From contig JADFUC010001428.1 of the NCBI GenBank assembly GCA_019722365.1, forward strand, positions 1 through 64,000: a DNA stretch of 64,000 bases. Reading direction: 5' to 3'. This stretch comes from Lithospermum erythrorhizon. Lineage: Eukaryota > Streptophyta > Magnoliopsida > Boraginales > Boraginaceae. The notes under the pieces are model-generated. The model had not been told where the DNA came from, made no database searches, and worked only from the letters and a program-made list of their open reading frames with translations. A program made the translations under genes and the position numbers. Shown piece after piece: positions 1 to 13,019 of this stretch (its first letter is position 1; each line of letters starts with the position of its first letter).

Positions 1-1629
1 CTCTGGTAGTTCAGTTACGTATTGCTCTAAAAAAGGTCATACAACATAATTCGCTTGAGGGAAATCTCAAACATAATACATGAAGATATAATAAGAAGGT
101 TTTACTGACAAGCACACAATTCGAGGAAAAGAAATCAATAGACTCAACAACGACTGGAAAACTCTAGTCATCAGACCTCCCTTATCTCTCCGTATCCCCA
201 CGGTATACCATCCTCTAATGCGCCTTATACTCAATCCGTCTACCTCACAGGGGAATGGTTAATCAATAATCCACCGCACTTATACATGATATAAGGCCAA
301 AGCGACACTTATACACAAAATATAAGGCACACCGTACTTATGCAAAGTATAATCCGCAGCCGTACTCATAAAGCACAAGTACAAGGCATACGCTCTTATA
401 CACTATTAAGTATAAGGCACACACAGCTCTTATACGGTAAGTATAAGGCACGCCGCACTTATACACTAAGTATAAAGAGATATGAAATGCGCGCCTTATC
501 ACCAGAGTATAAGGCACTTATACACACGCACTCACATATCATATCACAATAACATGTTCTACAATTTAGTAAGTACGTAGTAACTTGAGTGAGATAAGGG
601 TACTCACCTCTTGCCCCAGCTACCGTAAAACCGTGAAAGACAATCAAAGATGCTTGCCCTTTTCCACATTTGATCAACGCCTAAACACTTACCGAGAAAG
701 TATAATCAAGATCTACTACTATACGGCGTTCTAGAAATGCATAACCAACTCTTAGGGGCAACTCGCAGTCTAACACGACGGACAACTATCGAATTATAAT
801 CCCATCGGACACACCCAATCGATCCCCCGCTAAATTCCATCTTATCGCTTTCTCATTTCAATTCACTTCTAAGTCATTCTAATTAATCAGTTGGTCCATA
901 ATTAACAACATATGCTCCGAAATATCCGTTATAACTCAATTTGAAATTTTCACTTTTTCGACATAACTCCCTTAAATCCGTTTTAAATCACCAATTTCTT
1001 TTCATAACAACTATAATAAGGTCCCAATATAACGTCCTACACATTTAAAGTCTCCAGAAAATATCAACCCAAAAGTCAACCGAAAACCTAAAGTCAACTT
1101 GACCATAACATCCTCAAACAACCTCTAAATCACGAATTAATCGCTTATATCGTCCAGAACCCTGTAACTAAGATTCATCACTTAAATTGAATTATGGAAA
1201 AAGTCAACTAAAATTCAACCATGTCAAACCCAGAAATATCTCAAAGGGCCCCAGACTTTCTGACCCGATCTTGAGTTTGGCGACAATCGAAAATGGAAAA
1301 TGAATTTTTTAGGGAGAGGAGTGAATATCACAAACCCTAGGAGAGAAGAAAGAGAAGAAAAGATGATCTCAAATGATAAGTGTGGAAGATAGTATTGTTA
1401 AATATTTAAAAACTCGAGTCCGTTAGTTTCGGTTAATTCTCCTCTTATCGTGCCAAATCTCCCACGAACCCGATTCCAAAGATAAAAATTTTCATGGAAA
1501 AACTACTAAATTATAAATGTGATTCGGCTAAAATTTTCTGAAATAATATTATCATCGAAATCTATTTTATACTATCCCGGGTCCATGGGCAAAAAATTTA
1601 AATTTTTTTTTACGTAACAGGTTATTACA
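1..1629 (-). mobile_element. Long LTR copy L1 of a TGTAATAACC family, cut by the window edge
   Basis: Read on the minus strand, this copy begins TGTAATAACC at 1629 and runs left out of the window. It aligns along its length with 2391-4910: the same pyrimidine-rich leader, several 'agtcaac' words, and the block 'ggtataccatcctctaatg' near 208 and 3129. A degenerate minisatellite fills about 270-520. No open frame of note is present. Beginning with TGTAATAACC and ending in GGTCGTTACA resembles the long LTRs of Tekay/Del-type Ty3 chromoviruses, but no coding domain is attached, so the superfamily is an inference. Confidence 0.65.
270..525. repeat. Minisatellite inside L1
   Basis: About eight degenerate units of 26-35 bp. 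Each has the shape 'cttatac...agtataag', so a unit is itself a near-palindrome. The small ORFs read through here are by-products of the repeat. Confidence 0.7.
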
Positions 1630-2390
1630 TTACTTGTTAATTGACTTATTGATTGATCCCAAGCGAAGACACAAATTGAGATAAGATGGAAAAGCGAAGA
1701 TTCTTGACTACAATTTGAAATATTGACAACAATTTAAGAAATATTAACATCAAAATAATTTCATAAGAAATAACTATCATATTTAATAATAATTTGAGAA
1801 ATATTAGCAATAATTTGACTAATAATATCTTAAATTAATACACATAATCTCAATAATTTTTATAATATTTGAACATAATCTCAATTCTTAATTTAACAAG
1901 GAACTATCTCAATTCATACTATAATCTCAATTAATACATAATATTTCGAAAATAAAAACATAACATATAATGTCCATGGTTAGTGTCTAATAAATACAAA
2001 ATAAACTCGCTTATCAAGTAACAATCATTGGCTAAATTCGTTTGTTACACAACAATCATGCATTCAATTCGCTTGTTACACAATAATCATGCCATCAATT
2101 AGCTACTTGCACAACAATCATGGCTTGAATAAAGCTGAATTCTTAACAATCATTTCTTTAATAAAAGTTAGTAAATTAAATGGTACTTACTTGGAAAAGC
2201 AGAATAATTGAGTTTACGATGATTACCTGGTGAAATATAAAAAACAATTTAAATAATGATGAAAAAAATGTAAAGATTCAAATAATGATGATGTTTGAAG
2301 AGCTTTAAATTTATGTAATTAATTTTATTTTTATTCATTCTTATTGAAATAACCGTTCACTTACTAATATTATGTTGATAGTATATAATA
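1630..2390. other. AT-rich interval between LTR copies L1 and L2
   Basis: About 760 bp between two LTR copies in the same (minus) orientation. It has no coding sequence. It holds runs of 'aatttgagaaatatta' near 1780 and a degenerate repeat of about 32 bp containing 'acaatcatg' and 'ttcgcttgttacac' at about 2020-2150. If L1 and L2 are the two LTRs of one element, this would be its whole internal region. I see no convincing tRNA primer-binding site. Confidence 0.4.
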
Positions 2391-4910
2391 CTTAACGACC
2401 CGCCCAATTAGAGCATACAGTGAGAGTCATTAAAATCAGAATTTTGAGTCACGAACCGATGGGCGACTCCGTTTAAAATACAATTCGTTTCATCAAAAAT
2501 GTGCTCGTTCCAATTAAAAGCGGTTTAAAAATTTATAATCCATCGGTGATATCGAAGCTTGACCAACCCATAAATATATACACGATATATCCCAAAAGGA
2601 AAGTAATGCCCGGCAAGGCTACAACGGAATGATACGTCTTTGTAACCTAAATACAAAATGACTCTGCGAAACAAAGCTAAGATTTTAAAAAGAAGCAAAC
2701 AACAATGAAAAGCGGTTAGCAACACAACAAAAATGAGGCGTGGGATCCTCACCCACCCCGTGCTCACCTAGCCTCGGAACACACTCTCCAACGGCCTCTT
2801 GGCCCAACTGCTTTTTGTCAACTGGCACAAATGAAAATGCCGCCCATGCTTTGAGGTGTAAGCCGCGAGGAGCTTAGGCTTTCTTTCTGAGGTGAACTTG
2901 CCCATGCAGACGAGATAGTCATAATTTAATAATCAAATATGAATAATATAAATATATCCAAGACTATCTAATCGAGGTCATACAACTTGTAATTCATGAA
3001 ATCTCAAGCTTATATAATACATGAGGATATAATAAGTTAAATAAGCACACAATTTGAAGAAAACAATAGACTCAACAACGACTAAAATCTAGTCTTGAGC
3101 CTCCCTATCTCTCATATCCCCCACCCCGGTATACCATCCTCTAATGCTTTTTATACTCAATCCGTCTACTGCGGGGAATGGACTAATCAATAATCACCCG
3201 CACTTATACATGATATAAAGGCCATACCCTTACACACACAAAGTATAGGGCACACCTTATATGTAGTATGAGGCCACGTCAACAATACTTTACGGCAAAG
3301 TGATCCCGCAGACTCATACCGCACGCTATACCGTAGTATGGCGCCAAACCCCACTGCGCTATCTGTGAAGTATGAGGCCCGCGACAATGCACACGACTAA
3401 GCGATCAAAAGCAGTCGCCATGGCGGCTATACCGTAGTAGGGCCACACCGACAATGCACACAGCAAAGCGATCAAAAGCAGAATCATACGCTTACGCTAT
3501 ACACATTAGTATAGGGCCAAACCGCCTGGCTATACCGTAGTATAGGGCCAATAGTGTCACATATCACACCCAAAGGAAAGGAGTACTTTAATCTAATGTC
3601 CAACTATAGGGTCACCCCACGATACTCAAGGCCTCAAACTCATGCATAACTTAACAACCTCTCTCCCCAGCTTGATGTCTGACACCGCATTAAAACATCC
3701 CACAATCGTAAGTCAAACACAATGTCTTTAAAGGCCACACAAATCATAAGTGCCAGAAATGAGGCCGCAGAAACACAATCACATAACACAACAATTACAT
3801 GTATATCATTCTCATAATCATAACACAATAACATGCATATCACAAATCAAGGTAAATGCATTAGAAATAACACCCATGAGATAAGTACTCACCTCTGTAG
3901 CTACCCATGAGCCGCGAAAGACAATCAAGGTAGCGCACCATGATCAACGCCTAAACAACACCCGAAAGTATAATGAGACCTACTACATATACGTTCTAGA
4001 AGATACATAACCAACTCTCGGAAACTATCTCTAAATGGTATAACTTGACGGATAAACTATATCGAATTACAATCCCGTGAGATATGACAATCGATCCCCG
4101 CTAAATTCCATCTTATCACTTTCTACTTTCTAACTCAACTTATAAGTCACAATTCTAATTAATCATCAAATTCCATAATTAACAACCTATACTCCGAAAT
4201 ATCAATTATAACTAAATTTGGAATTTACACTTTTCAACATAACATCTCCTTTAATCAATTTTAAATCACGATTTAACATCATATGGCTATAATAAGGTCC
4301 CCGATATAGCCTCTACATTTAAGTCTTATAAAATATCACCTAAAAAGTCAAGCTGAAACCCCAAAGAAGTCAACTCGACCATAACGTCCTCGGAGACGAC
4401 TCTAAATCTGTTCATCACATATATCGTCCGCAGGCTTCTCTAACCAACTAAGATTTGTCATACAGAATTCAATTATAGAAAAAGTCTTGGCAAAGTCAAC
4501 CAAGAAAATCCATAAAAACTCCAATTTCTTACCTCAAATTCGTAGGGAAAGAGCGTAGAAAGTCTTATGTGGAGAAAAATTTCTTGGTTTTGCTCGCTGT
4601 GGGGGTCTCGGCCATCAAAGGGAGAAGAAGAGATGAAGTGTGATGCAATGATGTGGAGAATAGAGTATGATTAGATATTTAAAAAAAACTTCGAGTCGTT
4701 CGGTTTGGTTAATTCCCGCTTATCGTACTTAAATCTACGAACCCGATTTCCAAAAGATAAAAATTATTCCATGGCAAACACTACTAAATTATAAATGAAA
4801 TTGGCTCAAAGTTTTTCTTCACGAAATAATATTATCATCGAGAAAAAATTGTACTATTCGGGTCCACGAATGCGAAATTTTTTTTTTTTTTTCGTGACGA
4901 GGTTATTACA
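2391..4910 (-). mobile_element. Long LTR copy L2 (full length, about 2.5 kb)
   Basis: On the minus strand it starts TGTAATAACC at 4910 and ends GGTCGTTAAG at 2391. It matches L1 over most of its length. It shares the short block 'gggcggcatttt' with copy L4 (plus strand near 40228). A minisatellite lies at about 3190-3560 and an A/T homopolymer at about 4879-4892. No protein-coding domain is visible. Confidence 0.65.
3190..3560. repeat. Minisatellite inside L2
   Basis: Degenerate units containing 'ctataccgtagtatagggcc' and 'gacaatgcacac', at the same relative position as the L1 minisatellite but diverged from it in sequence. Confidence 0.65.
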
Positions 4911-7369
4911 TATAAGTTTCTCGGTGGAGTATTTAAATTAAATTTGAAGTTGGTAAGAATTTAACAAAAGCGATTAGGTTGGTGGTATATTTAGGTTTGT
5001 GTAGTGGGACCCACCGGTGATAGTATAAATGATTTGAGGAATAAAATCGATGTATTGAGACTTATATATTATATGAGTAGTAAGTTTATGTTATGGAAAA
5101 CTTTTACATTTGGAATCGGTTTCATTGAGATTTAAGTACGAAAAGTGGAGAAATAAACCGAACCAAACGGGGCCTTAAGACATTTTAAATCTCATTATCC
5201 TTATCTTCTTCATCATTATCCAAACACACAAATCATTCTCTTTATTTCTATTTGAGTCTACTTCCTCCCCTCAAAATTTTCTTCCATTTCTCTCATCGAT
5301 TGTCGATTAAACTCAAGAACAAAGTTGTGGATTCTCTTCTCCTCATCACATCTAGGTAAGAAAGATCGAATCTTTTGGGATATTTCTTGAGTTTTTAAAG
5401 AGTTGACTTTTCTTGGATTTTGTTGACTTTTAGATCTCGAATTTATTATGGTAGAAATGTTATACGAGTATGGGTGGGGAATTAGAGGTGATTTTGAAAA
5501 TTAGTTATTAGGGTTAGAAAGTGGTGAGGTGTATGTTGAGGCTTTTATTGACTTTCTTAAATTGACTTTAAATGGTAATATGAGGTTAGAGAGGACTTTT
5601 AATATAGTTGATTTTTAGTATAAATTATTGGTTTTACGGATATGGGCCAATTAGAGATTGGGTTGAGAAAGTTTGGGGAAAAGTTCTTATGGTAATTAGT
5701 GCTTGAATTGGAGGTGCTATTTAATGGATTAATTAGTTGTCAATTGATTCTTACAGAATTGATTAGAGATAAATAGCAAAAATTATTATTGTTGGGGTAA
5801 TAAGGTAATGACCGAATATTGAGAATGTAGTTAGGTTGAAATGTTAAAAGTGTATAGCAATCTTGGGGATAGGATGATTCCTAAGAGTTGTAAATTTAAA
5901 GATAAGTGAGGCAGGGGGTATAACACTCGGGGTATATATAGATGTTAAAGTGAAGTTATTACTTGAGGAGATGTGTGTTACTAATGTATAATTTTTTTAG
6001 CCGAGGAGTTGAGCACGGATCCTGTACAAGGCTGCATAGAGATATCATTACACTACTTTTTGGGCTCGGTGAGTACAAATCTCCACGATCAGGGACCTTT
6101 CATATATATATTCTTCATATGTTGTTTGAGACTAAATACATTATGTGTATTGTGTGGCTATGTCGAGTATTATGTGAAAATTGTGATTTATGATGTAGTA
6201 TGAAATAAAAAAGCGAGATTTGATTGACATTATGAGATAGCTATGATTATAGAAAGTATGTTATGACATAATTGAGATTATGAGTTACATTATGAGATAG
6301 TTTTGGATATAATTCATGTTATGAAATTGTGTGTGTGTGGATGTGTGCTATGTATGGTGTGTGGCGTGTGTGTGTGCGTTTAATGTCTTGCGAATGTGCT
6401 TAATTCTTTATGTGTTGACTGCGGAGGCAGTATTGACCCGACGGGAGGTTTGGTGTGGTGTGCATATTGTGTGGGTAGCCCCGTGGATTCGGGAGAGTTT
6501 GGTGTGATATGCATTGAGGGGTGTAGCACCGGTCGGGAGGATGGTGGTGGAGGCCCCATCACGAGATATTTGGAGGTGGATTCCTCATGTGTGTATTATT
6601 TGAGTGGATTCCTCATTATGTGTATTATTTGGAGGTGGATTCCTCATATATGTATTATTTGGAGATTTCCTCATATGTGTATTATATGTGGAGGTGGATT
6701 CACTCCAACTTGATGACTTTTGTGTGTTGAGATTGTTTTTCGTAAATGAATATGTCATTAGTTATGAATATAATCTCGTGTGTAAATAAAGTGTAACATT
6801 GTATAAGAGAAATCTATGTGATATGTGGGCAGGTTATTTATTAAGTATTATCTGATTCTAAATATGCGTGCATATGATATATTTATATATATATAAGCAT
6901 GGCGAATATATGATGAAATCGATGCCGTGGTATTTGTATTCTTTCGACTTAATAGGCGACTCCTATTCTCTATGAAGGCGGGCGTTTAAATTTTAGGTTT
7001 CACAAAGGCGATCGTTGAAGTGGGTGAGGCGGTTTCAATTTGGTGGAGATCATAGGTGGCCGGCGGTGGCATAGGAAGTCCTCATCGGTCATTTCTTTTT
7101 TTGTTGTCGGATGGTATATTTTTTAGGCGGGTGTGTTGTATATTGGCCAGTGCAGTTGTCATACTTTTCCTATGTTGTATCTTGGATTTGTATTCTATTG
7201 GAATTTCATTATTTTGTTGAATGTATTGTTGGAACACCACGGAATAGGAGTTTTATTTTGATAATGTCGGCGAGGTTATGTTGTTATTGTATCCATCGTT
7301 TGGTGACTACGGTATCTGAGGTTGGTAATGATCTTAACCTGAGGCGGCCGACTTGGGGTGGTCGTTACA
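4911..7369 (+). mobile_element. Long LTR copy L3, plus strand, 5' end missing
   Basis: It ends in GGTGGTCGTTACA at 7369. Its 5' part (about 4990-5250) resembles 38290-38530 ('accaaacgggNcttaa', then a pyrimidine-rich stretch). It carries the recurring 'gagttgacttt' words near 5400, a splice-donor-like 'ggtgagtacaaat' near 6068, and the block 'cgactcctattctctatg' near 6957 that returns in L5 near 43453. The expected TGTAATAACC start is absent and the copy abuts L2, so it looks truncated or interrupted there. Confidence 0.6.
6560..6705 (+). repeat. Minisatellite inside L3
   Basis: Five degenerate copies of a unit of about 30 bp containing 'ggaggtggattcctcat' and 'gtgtattattt'. Confidence 0.8.
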
Positions 7370-7720
7370 ATTATATGCTTAATTATTCAATAATATTTCT
7401 TACGTAATTAATTATTTAATTCATTCTTATGTAGAATTAAATATTTAATTCATTCTTATCTTAATTAAATATTTAATTATCTTATGTAATTAATTTATTT
7501 TATTCATTCTTATGCAATTAATTATTTAATATTTCTTATATGCCAATTGGCTAATTCATTCTTATGTAATTAAATATTTAGTGTCTATGTAATTAATTAA
7601 TTTTATTTATTCTTATGCTTAAATTAATTATTTAATTTTCTATGTGTAATTAATTATTTAAGTTCATTCTTATGTAATTACTTATTTAATTAATTTTTAT
7701 GAATTCATTCTTATGAATTT
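7370..7720. repeat. AT-rich tandem array, unit about 30 bp
   Basis: Roughly ten degenerate copies of a unit containing 'cattcttatgtaatta' and 'attatttaatt' directly follow the L3 end. Confidence 0.75.
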
Positions 7721-7769
7721 GTATTTTTGTGTTTACATAAACAAACAAGCTAATATTTAACAACACATA

Positions 7770-7970
7770 CTAAATTCGCTAGTTGCTTTAGAAGCATGGT
7801 AATAGTTCGCTTACTATGTAATAAGCATGTATACAATTTGCTTATTTAGTTATAAACGAATTCGCTTGTTTGGTTATAAGCCTAGGAAAAATTCGCTTGT
7901 TTGGTTATAAGCCTTGGAAAAATTCGCTTGTTATGTTATAAGCAACATGATAATTCGCTTATGTTTAAAA
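7770..7970. repeat. Tandem repeat with unit about 37 bp ('attcgcttgttNggttataag')
   Basis: Four to five copies of 'aattcgcttgtttggttat' plus a variable tail. Similar words ('aattcgcttgttacac') occur at 2040-2100 next to L2. Confidence 0.7.
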
Positions 7971-7974
7971 GGGC

Positions 7975-9240
7975 AAAATAGTCATTTCCATTAAATATTC
8001 TTGTTTTGAATTGTGTGTATGAAAATTGGTGCCGGGATGCAGTGTGAGGAGAGTTAAGTGATGTTCTTACATGACGTCACTTTTCATGTGTTTAATTGTT
8101 GTTTATTTATGGATGAGAGTGTTTTTTATTGAATACGGATGACGTTTTTTATTTTCACAACATGTTTAATTATTAATCATTATATTTTATGAAAGGTCTT
8201 TAATTACTAATTACTACTTATATCTTCCAACTAATTAACATCAATTACATTAATTCAATTGACAACCTAAGTCGATCTAACGTGTATTGTACTGCTCGTT
8301 CAAATCAACTTCTCAACTTGGGATGTGACATTAAAAATAGACATTCCAACGTATGTTGTGTTCGTTTAAATTGACTTCTCCACTTTTGATTGATAATTAA
8401 CAGCTACTAATAATAATAATTAATAATAATAATAATAATTCAATAAAAACGTAAAAACGCTATCGAACGTGAGCAATACGTGTTCATACTACAAATGGAT
8501 GTGCATAATATGTGTATGTATTGCACTACGAACGTGCAAAGTAGTTGTTCATAAAGAAAACCGAATGGACACAACACGTGTTAATAATGCATGACGAGCG
8601 TGCATTACGGTCCACATAAAACTCAATCGAGCATGTGTGTTTTTTGTGTTTGTTATGGGTAACGAACGTTTGCTTTACACGTTCAAAGTGCTTCATATCT
8701 AAGTTCTTCACATGTCCAATTAATACCAACGACCGTGTATTTCATCCGTTTTCTTATCCAGCGAACGTGTGTTTTAACACAAAGGGCAAAAATGGAAGAA
8801 TATTCATGCGTGGAAAAATATTCACCCAACAATTACCATATGATGTCTCTTATCCTTTTAGGTTCATGAATGCATTAAATTACTACATATAAAATTCTAT
8901 CATCAACTTCACTGTAACAAAACAAGAATCTATAATGAAATTATGAAACACAGTTGACAATGTTCTAGTTTACAGTTTTTGGTTGGATTACATAACCATC
9001 TACTCCAAATATTTAAACCGGGTAAAAAAGTTTCAAGTCCAAGTATTAAGACTTTGTATGTTTCGAGTTAGATTTTTGGCGAAAGTGGGAGCGAATCGAT
9101 CACTTAACAAGAAAATCAGTTGGATTACAATTAGATTCGATTTAATTCAGTACTTTGACACAAGCTTAAGTAATAATTTAAGCTTTCTACTTAACAAGGT
9201 TAATATAGTCACTTCCCATCATCATTCAATTATCTGGTGA
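7975..9240. other. Unassigned AT-rich interval with a microsatellite
   Basis: No coding region recognised. An (AAT/AATT)n microsatellite lies at about 8407-8440. The stretch 8460-8790 repeats short words around 'cgtgt', 'acacgt' and 'cgaacgtg' at irregular spacing. The short ORFs here have no recognisable content. Confidence 0.5.
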
Positions 9241-9249
9241 TTAATTAGA

Positions 9250-9473
9250 AGGAAACTAATTCCCCATTCTCTCATCATCAATCAATCCCAATCAATAAAC
9301 CCTAAAGGTTCCCATTAACAACAAAAAAACTCATTCTCACATAAAGCCCCAAACCACCATAAACTCTCACAAAATTGTTCCTCGGCTCCACCATGGAAAT
9401 TTTCATTACCATCTCAGAACCATCAAACACCATAAAAAACCACTAAAATATCGAGTATGCCAAAGGAAAAAAG
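9250..9473 (+). other. Possible 5' UTR and first coding exon (MPKEK-), interrupted by hAT A
   Basis: The stretch has the composition of a plant 5' leader, rich in C and A with few G. It contains a short upstream ORF with a good context (ccaccATGG at 9393, 17 codons). The ATG at 9457 then opens M-P-K-E-K and leads into the splice donor AG|GTGAGT at 9474. hAT A is inserted about 34 bp into the proposed intron. No downstream exon is recognised after the element, so the product is unknown and the exon may be an orphan. Weak but specific evidence. Confidence 0.3.
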
Positions 9474-9679
9474 GTGAGTAAATTTGATTATTTTGTACAC
9501 ATCTATGTAGACATGTCTAACGAACCGGGCCTGATGGGCCCGGCCCCTTAAGGGACGAACCGTACACGCCCCCGACTCGAGTTCGACAGGCCCATGCTTC
9601 TTAACGAACCAGGCCGGGCCGGACCCTTAAGTAAGTACTAGGCCCCTATTCCATTCAAGGCCTAGTATCGGGGGCCGAC

Positions 9680-10400
9680 GTGGTACCATTAGTAACACAT
9701 GGTACCACGTTAAACCCACTTTCTAGCTGTTTATTTTGGAGTAAACATGCACACGTTAACTTTAAATGTGGTAACGTTTATTACTAACAAACATGAACAT
9801 AATGTTATTATTAAGCACATACAATTAGTCATTTTATTATTAAGCACAATTAAAGTCGTTCATAAAATGAATATTATTGATTTTTTATTATTAAACACAA
9901 TTAAAATCATTTGTGAAATGAAATAACAATTTATTAAGTCGGACACAGTTTATACTCGTTTGACTAGTAGTTTACATAAGTAGCTTAAGATACAATATAT
10001 TTTTTCTCGCAACAACTAGTACCATAAATATAGACAACAAATATGATACATCCACTATGTTCAGTCCTTTCATGATGAAACTTGAACATTACAAAGTCAC
10101 CATAGATTATGTTGTAACGCGTTCATGAAGTGCGCGATCACCATAGATTAGTAGCACACGTACCACGTTTAATCATAGCAATTTGTGGTTTTTACACTAA
10201 ACTGGTGACGTTTGATAAGGTGAAATCACGTTAAATTCCAACGACTACTTTTTAGAAAGTTGCAGTTTAATAACGACTAGTTTTTGAACGTTAGAAAAAC
10301 AATGGCTAATTTTACAAATAAAAGCGTGGTAGCGTTTGAGCAAAGCGTTACTACTAAATGACGCTCAATGGCCATTTTTCATACTAAGCGTGGTATCTTC
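9680..10400. repeat. 5' subterminal repeat block of hAT A
   Basis: Irregularly spaced copies of 'gtggtacca', 'accacgttta', 'gtggtaacgttta' and related words in both orientations. They are the same words found at 36960-37220 and 22330-22600 in element B. Such blocks are usual transposase-binding sites in hAT elements; the binding role is inferred. Confidence 0.6.
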
Positions 10401-10742
10401 AAGACAAAAGATTTACGTTTGTCCCCTACAAGAAAAGTTGAAGATCATCATTGAGAGCCCTATAAAAGGGGGCAACCCATATCTTCATTTCTCACAATTC
10501 ACAACCATATATCATCAATTTCTAAGCAATTATAAGCATTAGTGATCACTCTCTAAGCAAATTAAAATATTCATTACTTGTTTTTTTTCATTTAAGCATC
10601 ATCATCAATCAAAGTCTAAGGACACTATCTCAAATCGTGGGCTTGTTCGTTGCACTTTCTGATCTTACCTTGTTCCAATTTCGATTCGGTATTCTTTATC
10701 AATTTGTTCTTGCTTGTTATATTTTGTTTCTTTAAGATTTAT

Positions 10743-12870
10743 AATGACACCAAAATGTAATCTTATTCAAAATATACAAAGTGACTTTGCTAGTGCTAGT
10801 ATGTCTACTGATTATGTTAATTTGGATGATGATAATCGTATGGATGAACTACCCGTTATTAATAATCTAGTCTGACAGAAATGCGAATGAGAGGAAGAAA
10901 CCGCTATTTGTTTAACTTGTAGGAAACTTTTAACATGGAAAACGGGTGGGGGTAAGGGTGGAACCGGTCATTTGGCTAGACACTTAATTTGTCATAACAT
11001 TACTAAGGATAGTGTTAGTGGTGAGGGAGGTAGTATACAAGGAACAATTAATACTCAAATCGGCTTGACATTTCTTTTTAATGATTTGTTTTATAAGATG
11101 GAAAGTATAATATTTGTAATTGGTAGTGCTTTTCCTTTTAATCATTGTGATGGATGATGTTTTGTTAATTGGATCAAAGGACACTATTATACCGAGCTAA
11201 ACATATAAGCCCGTGCTACTGCGAGCCTAATAGCTTTCATTTAAAAATGGGAAAACTCTTTAGGTGCAATTCTTTACGACTTTTCTTTGGAAATTTTTTT
11301 TTTTTGACTAGTGATATTATTAATTTGATTTTTTTATATAATATGTGCTTAATACTTACATGTCAATTGGATTGATAAAGAATGGGTCTTACAAAGGAAT
11401 TTATGAAATTTTAGATCAATTGCTAAACTTATAACAACGATTCAAATTTGGAGAAGGTAGACAAGTATGTTACTGAAGATTATATAATCATTTGAATAAA
11501 ATTGCTTCCATTTTATTTGATAATGTCTCGGCTAATAACGTTTCAATTGAAAAACTAAAGATGCCATGTAAACCGGATTTTGGTGAACTTTTTCATGTTA
11601 GATTTTTATGTCATGTCCTTTAATTAGTTGCTAAAGATTTAATAAAAGTTGTTTGCGATGAGTTTATTTCACCAATTCATAATTCCGTTCTTTTGATCGT
11701 TAATGGTGGGGTAAGAAAAAATGAATATAAAAAAATTGTTAAGCATTATGGTAAGAAGTTTAATAAATTAATTTTGGATGTTGAAACTAGATGGAACTCG
11801 ACTTATCATCTACTAGTTAGGTACATATGTATAAAAAGAAATCACAAAAGTCTATTAGATGTTTGCTCGGTTGATAGATATTATGTTTGCATTTTCCCAT
11901 ATAATAATTAGAAATATTGTATAAATTGCTTAAGTTTCTGAGCCAATTGAAGATTATCTAAAGTATTTTAACTCAATATCATCCAAAACATTCTTCTTTC
12001 TTTAGAATGTATTTGTTAGTCTTGCCATTCATACTTGACTTAAACATAGGGATGAACATGTTGTTAAAGATATGGTTTTGAATATAGAAAATATTTCCAT
12101 CATCTACCATATCGTATGCAATTGTGCAATATTGAATCAAACATTAGATTAAACATTTTTTCTCTATTGAGAAAAACTCATATTACGATGCATTACAATC
12201 CTTAATACCAAACTTGAAAATTATGATAGTAAGAAATATAAAAAGATGGAATAGAAACTTGTTGTATCACGATGTATAACAAATTCAAAAACCACGACTT
12301 GCACAAAGTATGGTCACACCCTCACCTAGTGTTCCAAAATTAAATGTGCCCCTTGAGAGTTAAAAATAAGAAGTCAAGATAATCACCTTGAGAAATGTTA
12401 TAAAATTACAATTACTTAAAATAATTCGTCCTTACTAAGACTTGAATAGATTAACTTCAATATTTGACTACTAATTTTGAATTGTCTCAATATAATGCCG
12501 GTAATCGCCGATATATTAAAATGTTGAGTCGAGCAAAACATTTTACGGTATTGTCTAAGAAGGAAAAAGAAATATTTTCTATACCTATGTCTACAATAGC
12601 TAGTGCATCCGCATTTGCGCTTGTGGAACTACTATACACTCAAAGACATTCAAGACTCTGGCCCAGCAATTGGAGTATGTGTGTATCATCAAAAAGTTGG
12701 GCCCGGCCGCCGACCATAGGATGCAAGAAAAAGGCGCAATAATGGAAGAAAATTAAAAAGATATGTTCTACAATCTTAGGGACATTGAAGAAGACATTGA
12801 GGAAAGAGAGAACAACAACACATTAGACCATGAAGTGGACTCCGACAAGAAAGAGTCCGAGATGAATTAG
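10743..12870 (+). pseudogene. hAT transposase, broken (element A)
   Basis: It starts with ATG at 10743. The N-terminus contains MDELPVINN, matching the B copy (MDELPVINS). A stop and a deletion follow, removing most of the BED zinc finger. Further on, broken frames hold a DUF4413-like middle region with the hallmark ETRWNSTYHLL (about 11785) and a C-terminal dimerisation region with 'IFSIPMSTIASASAFAL' (12570-12620; in most hAT proteins the second alanine of the ASASAF segment is Glu, ASESAF). It ends with an acidic tail and a stop at 12868-12870. It would be a nuclear cut-and-paste transposase; this copy cannot make a full protein. Confidence 0.85.
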
Positions 12871-13019
12871 TTTATGATGATTGATTAAATTTGTATAATT
12901 TGCATTTTTATAAGAAGTAAGAGCATTTAATTGAAGAGAACTCATGTAAACTCCTGGCTCGCACGAGTATAAACTGTGAACGGCTTAATAATGAAATGTT
13001 CAATTAATCCATGAAGTTA

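Noticed and set aside
340..677. Short ORFs at the left edge
   Set aside because: They read the L1 minisatellite and LTR; no protein features.
6380..6789. Overlapping ORFs of 60-105 codons on both strands
   Set aside because: Produced by the GC-rich stretch and minisatellite inside LTR copy L3.
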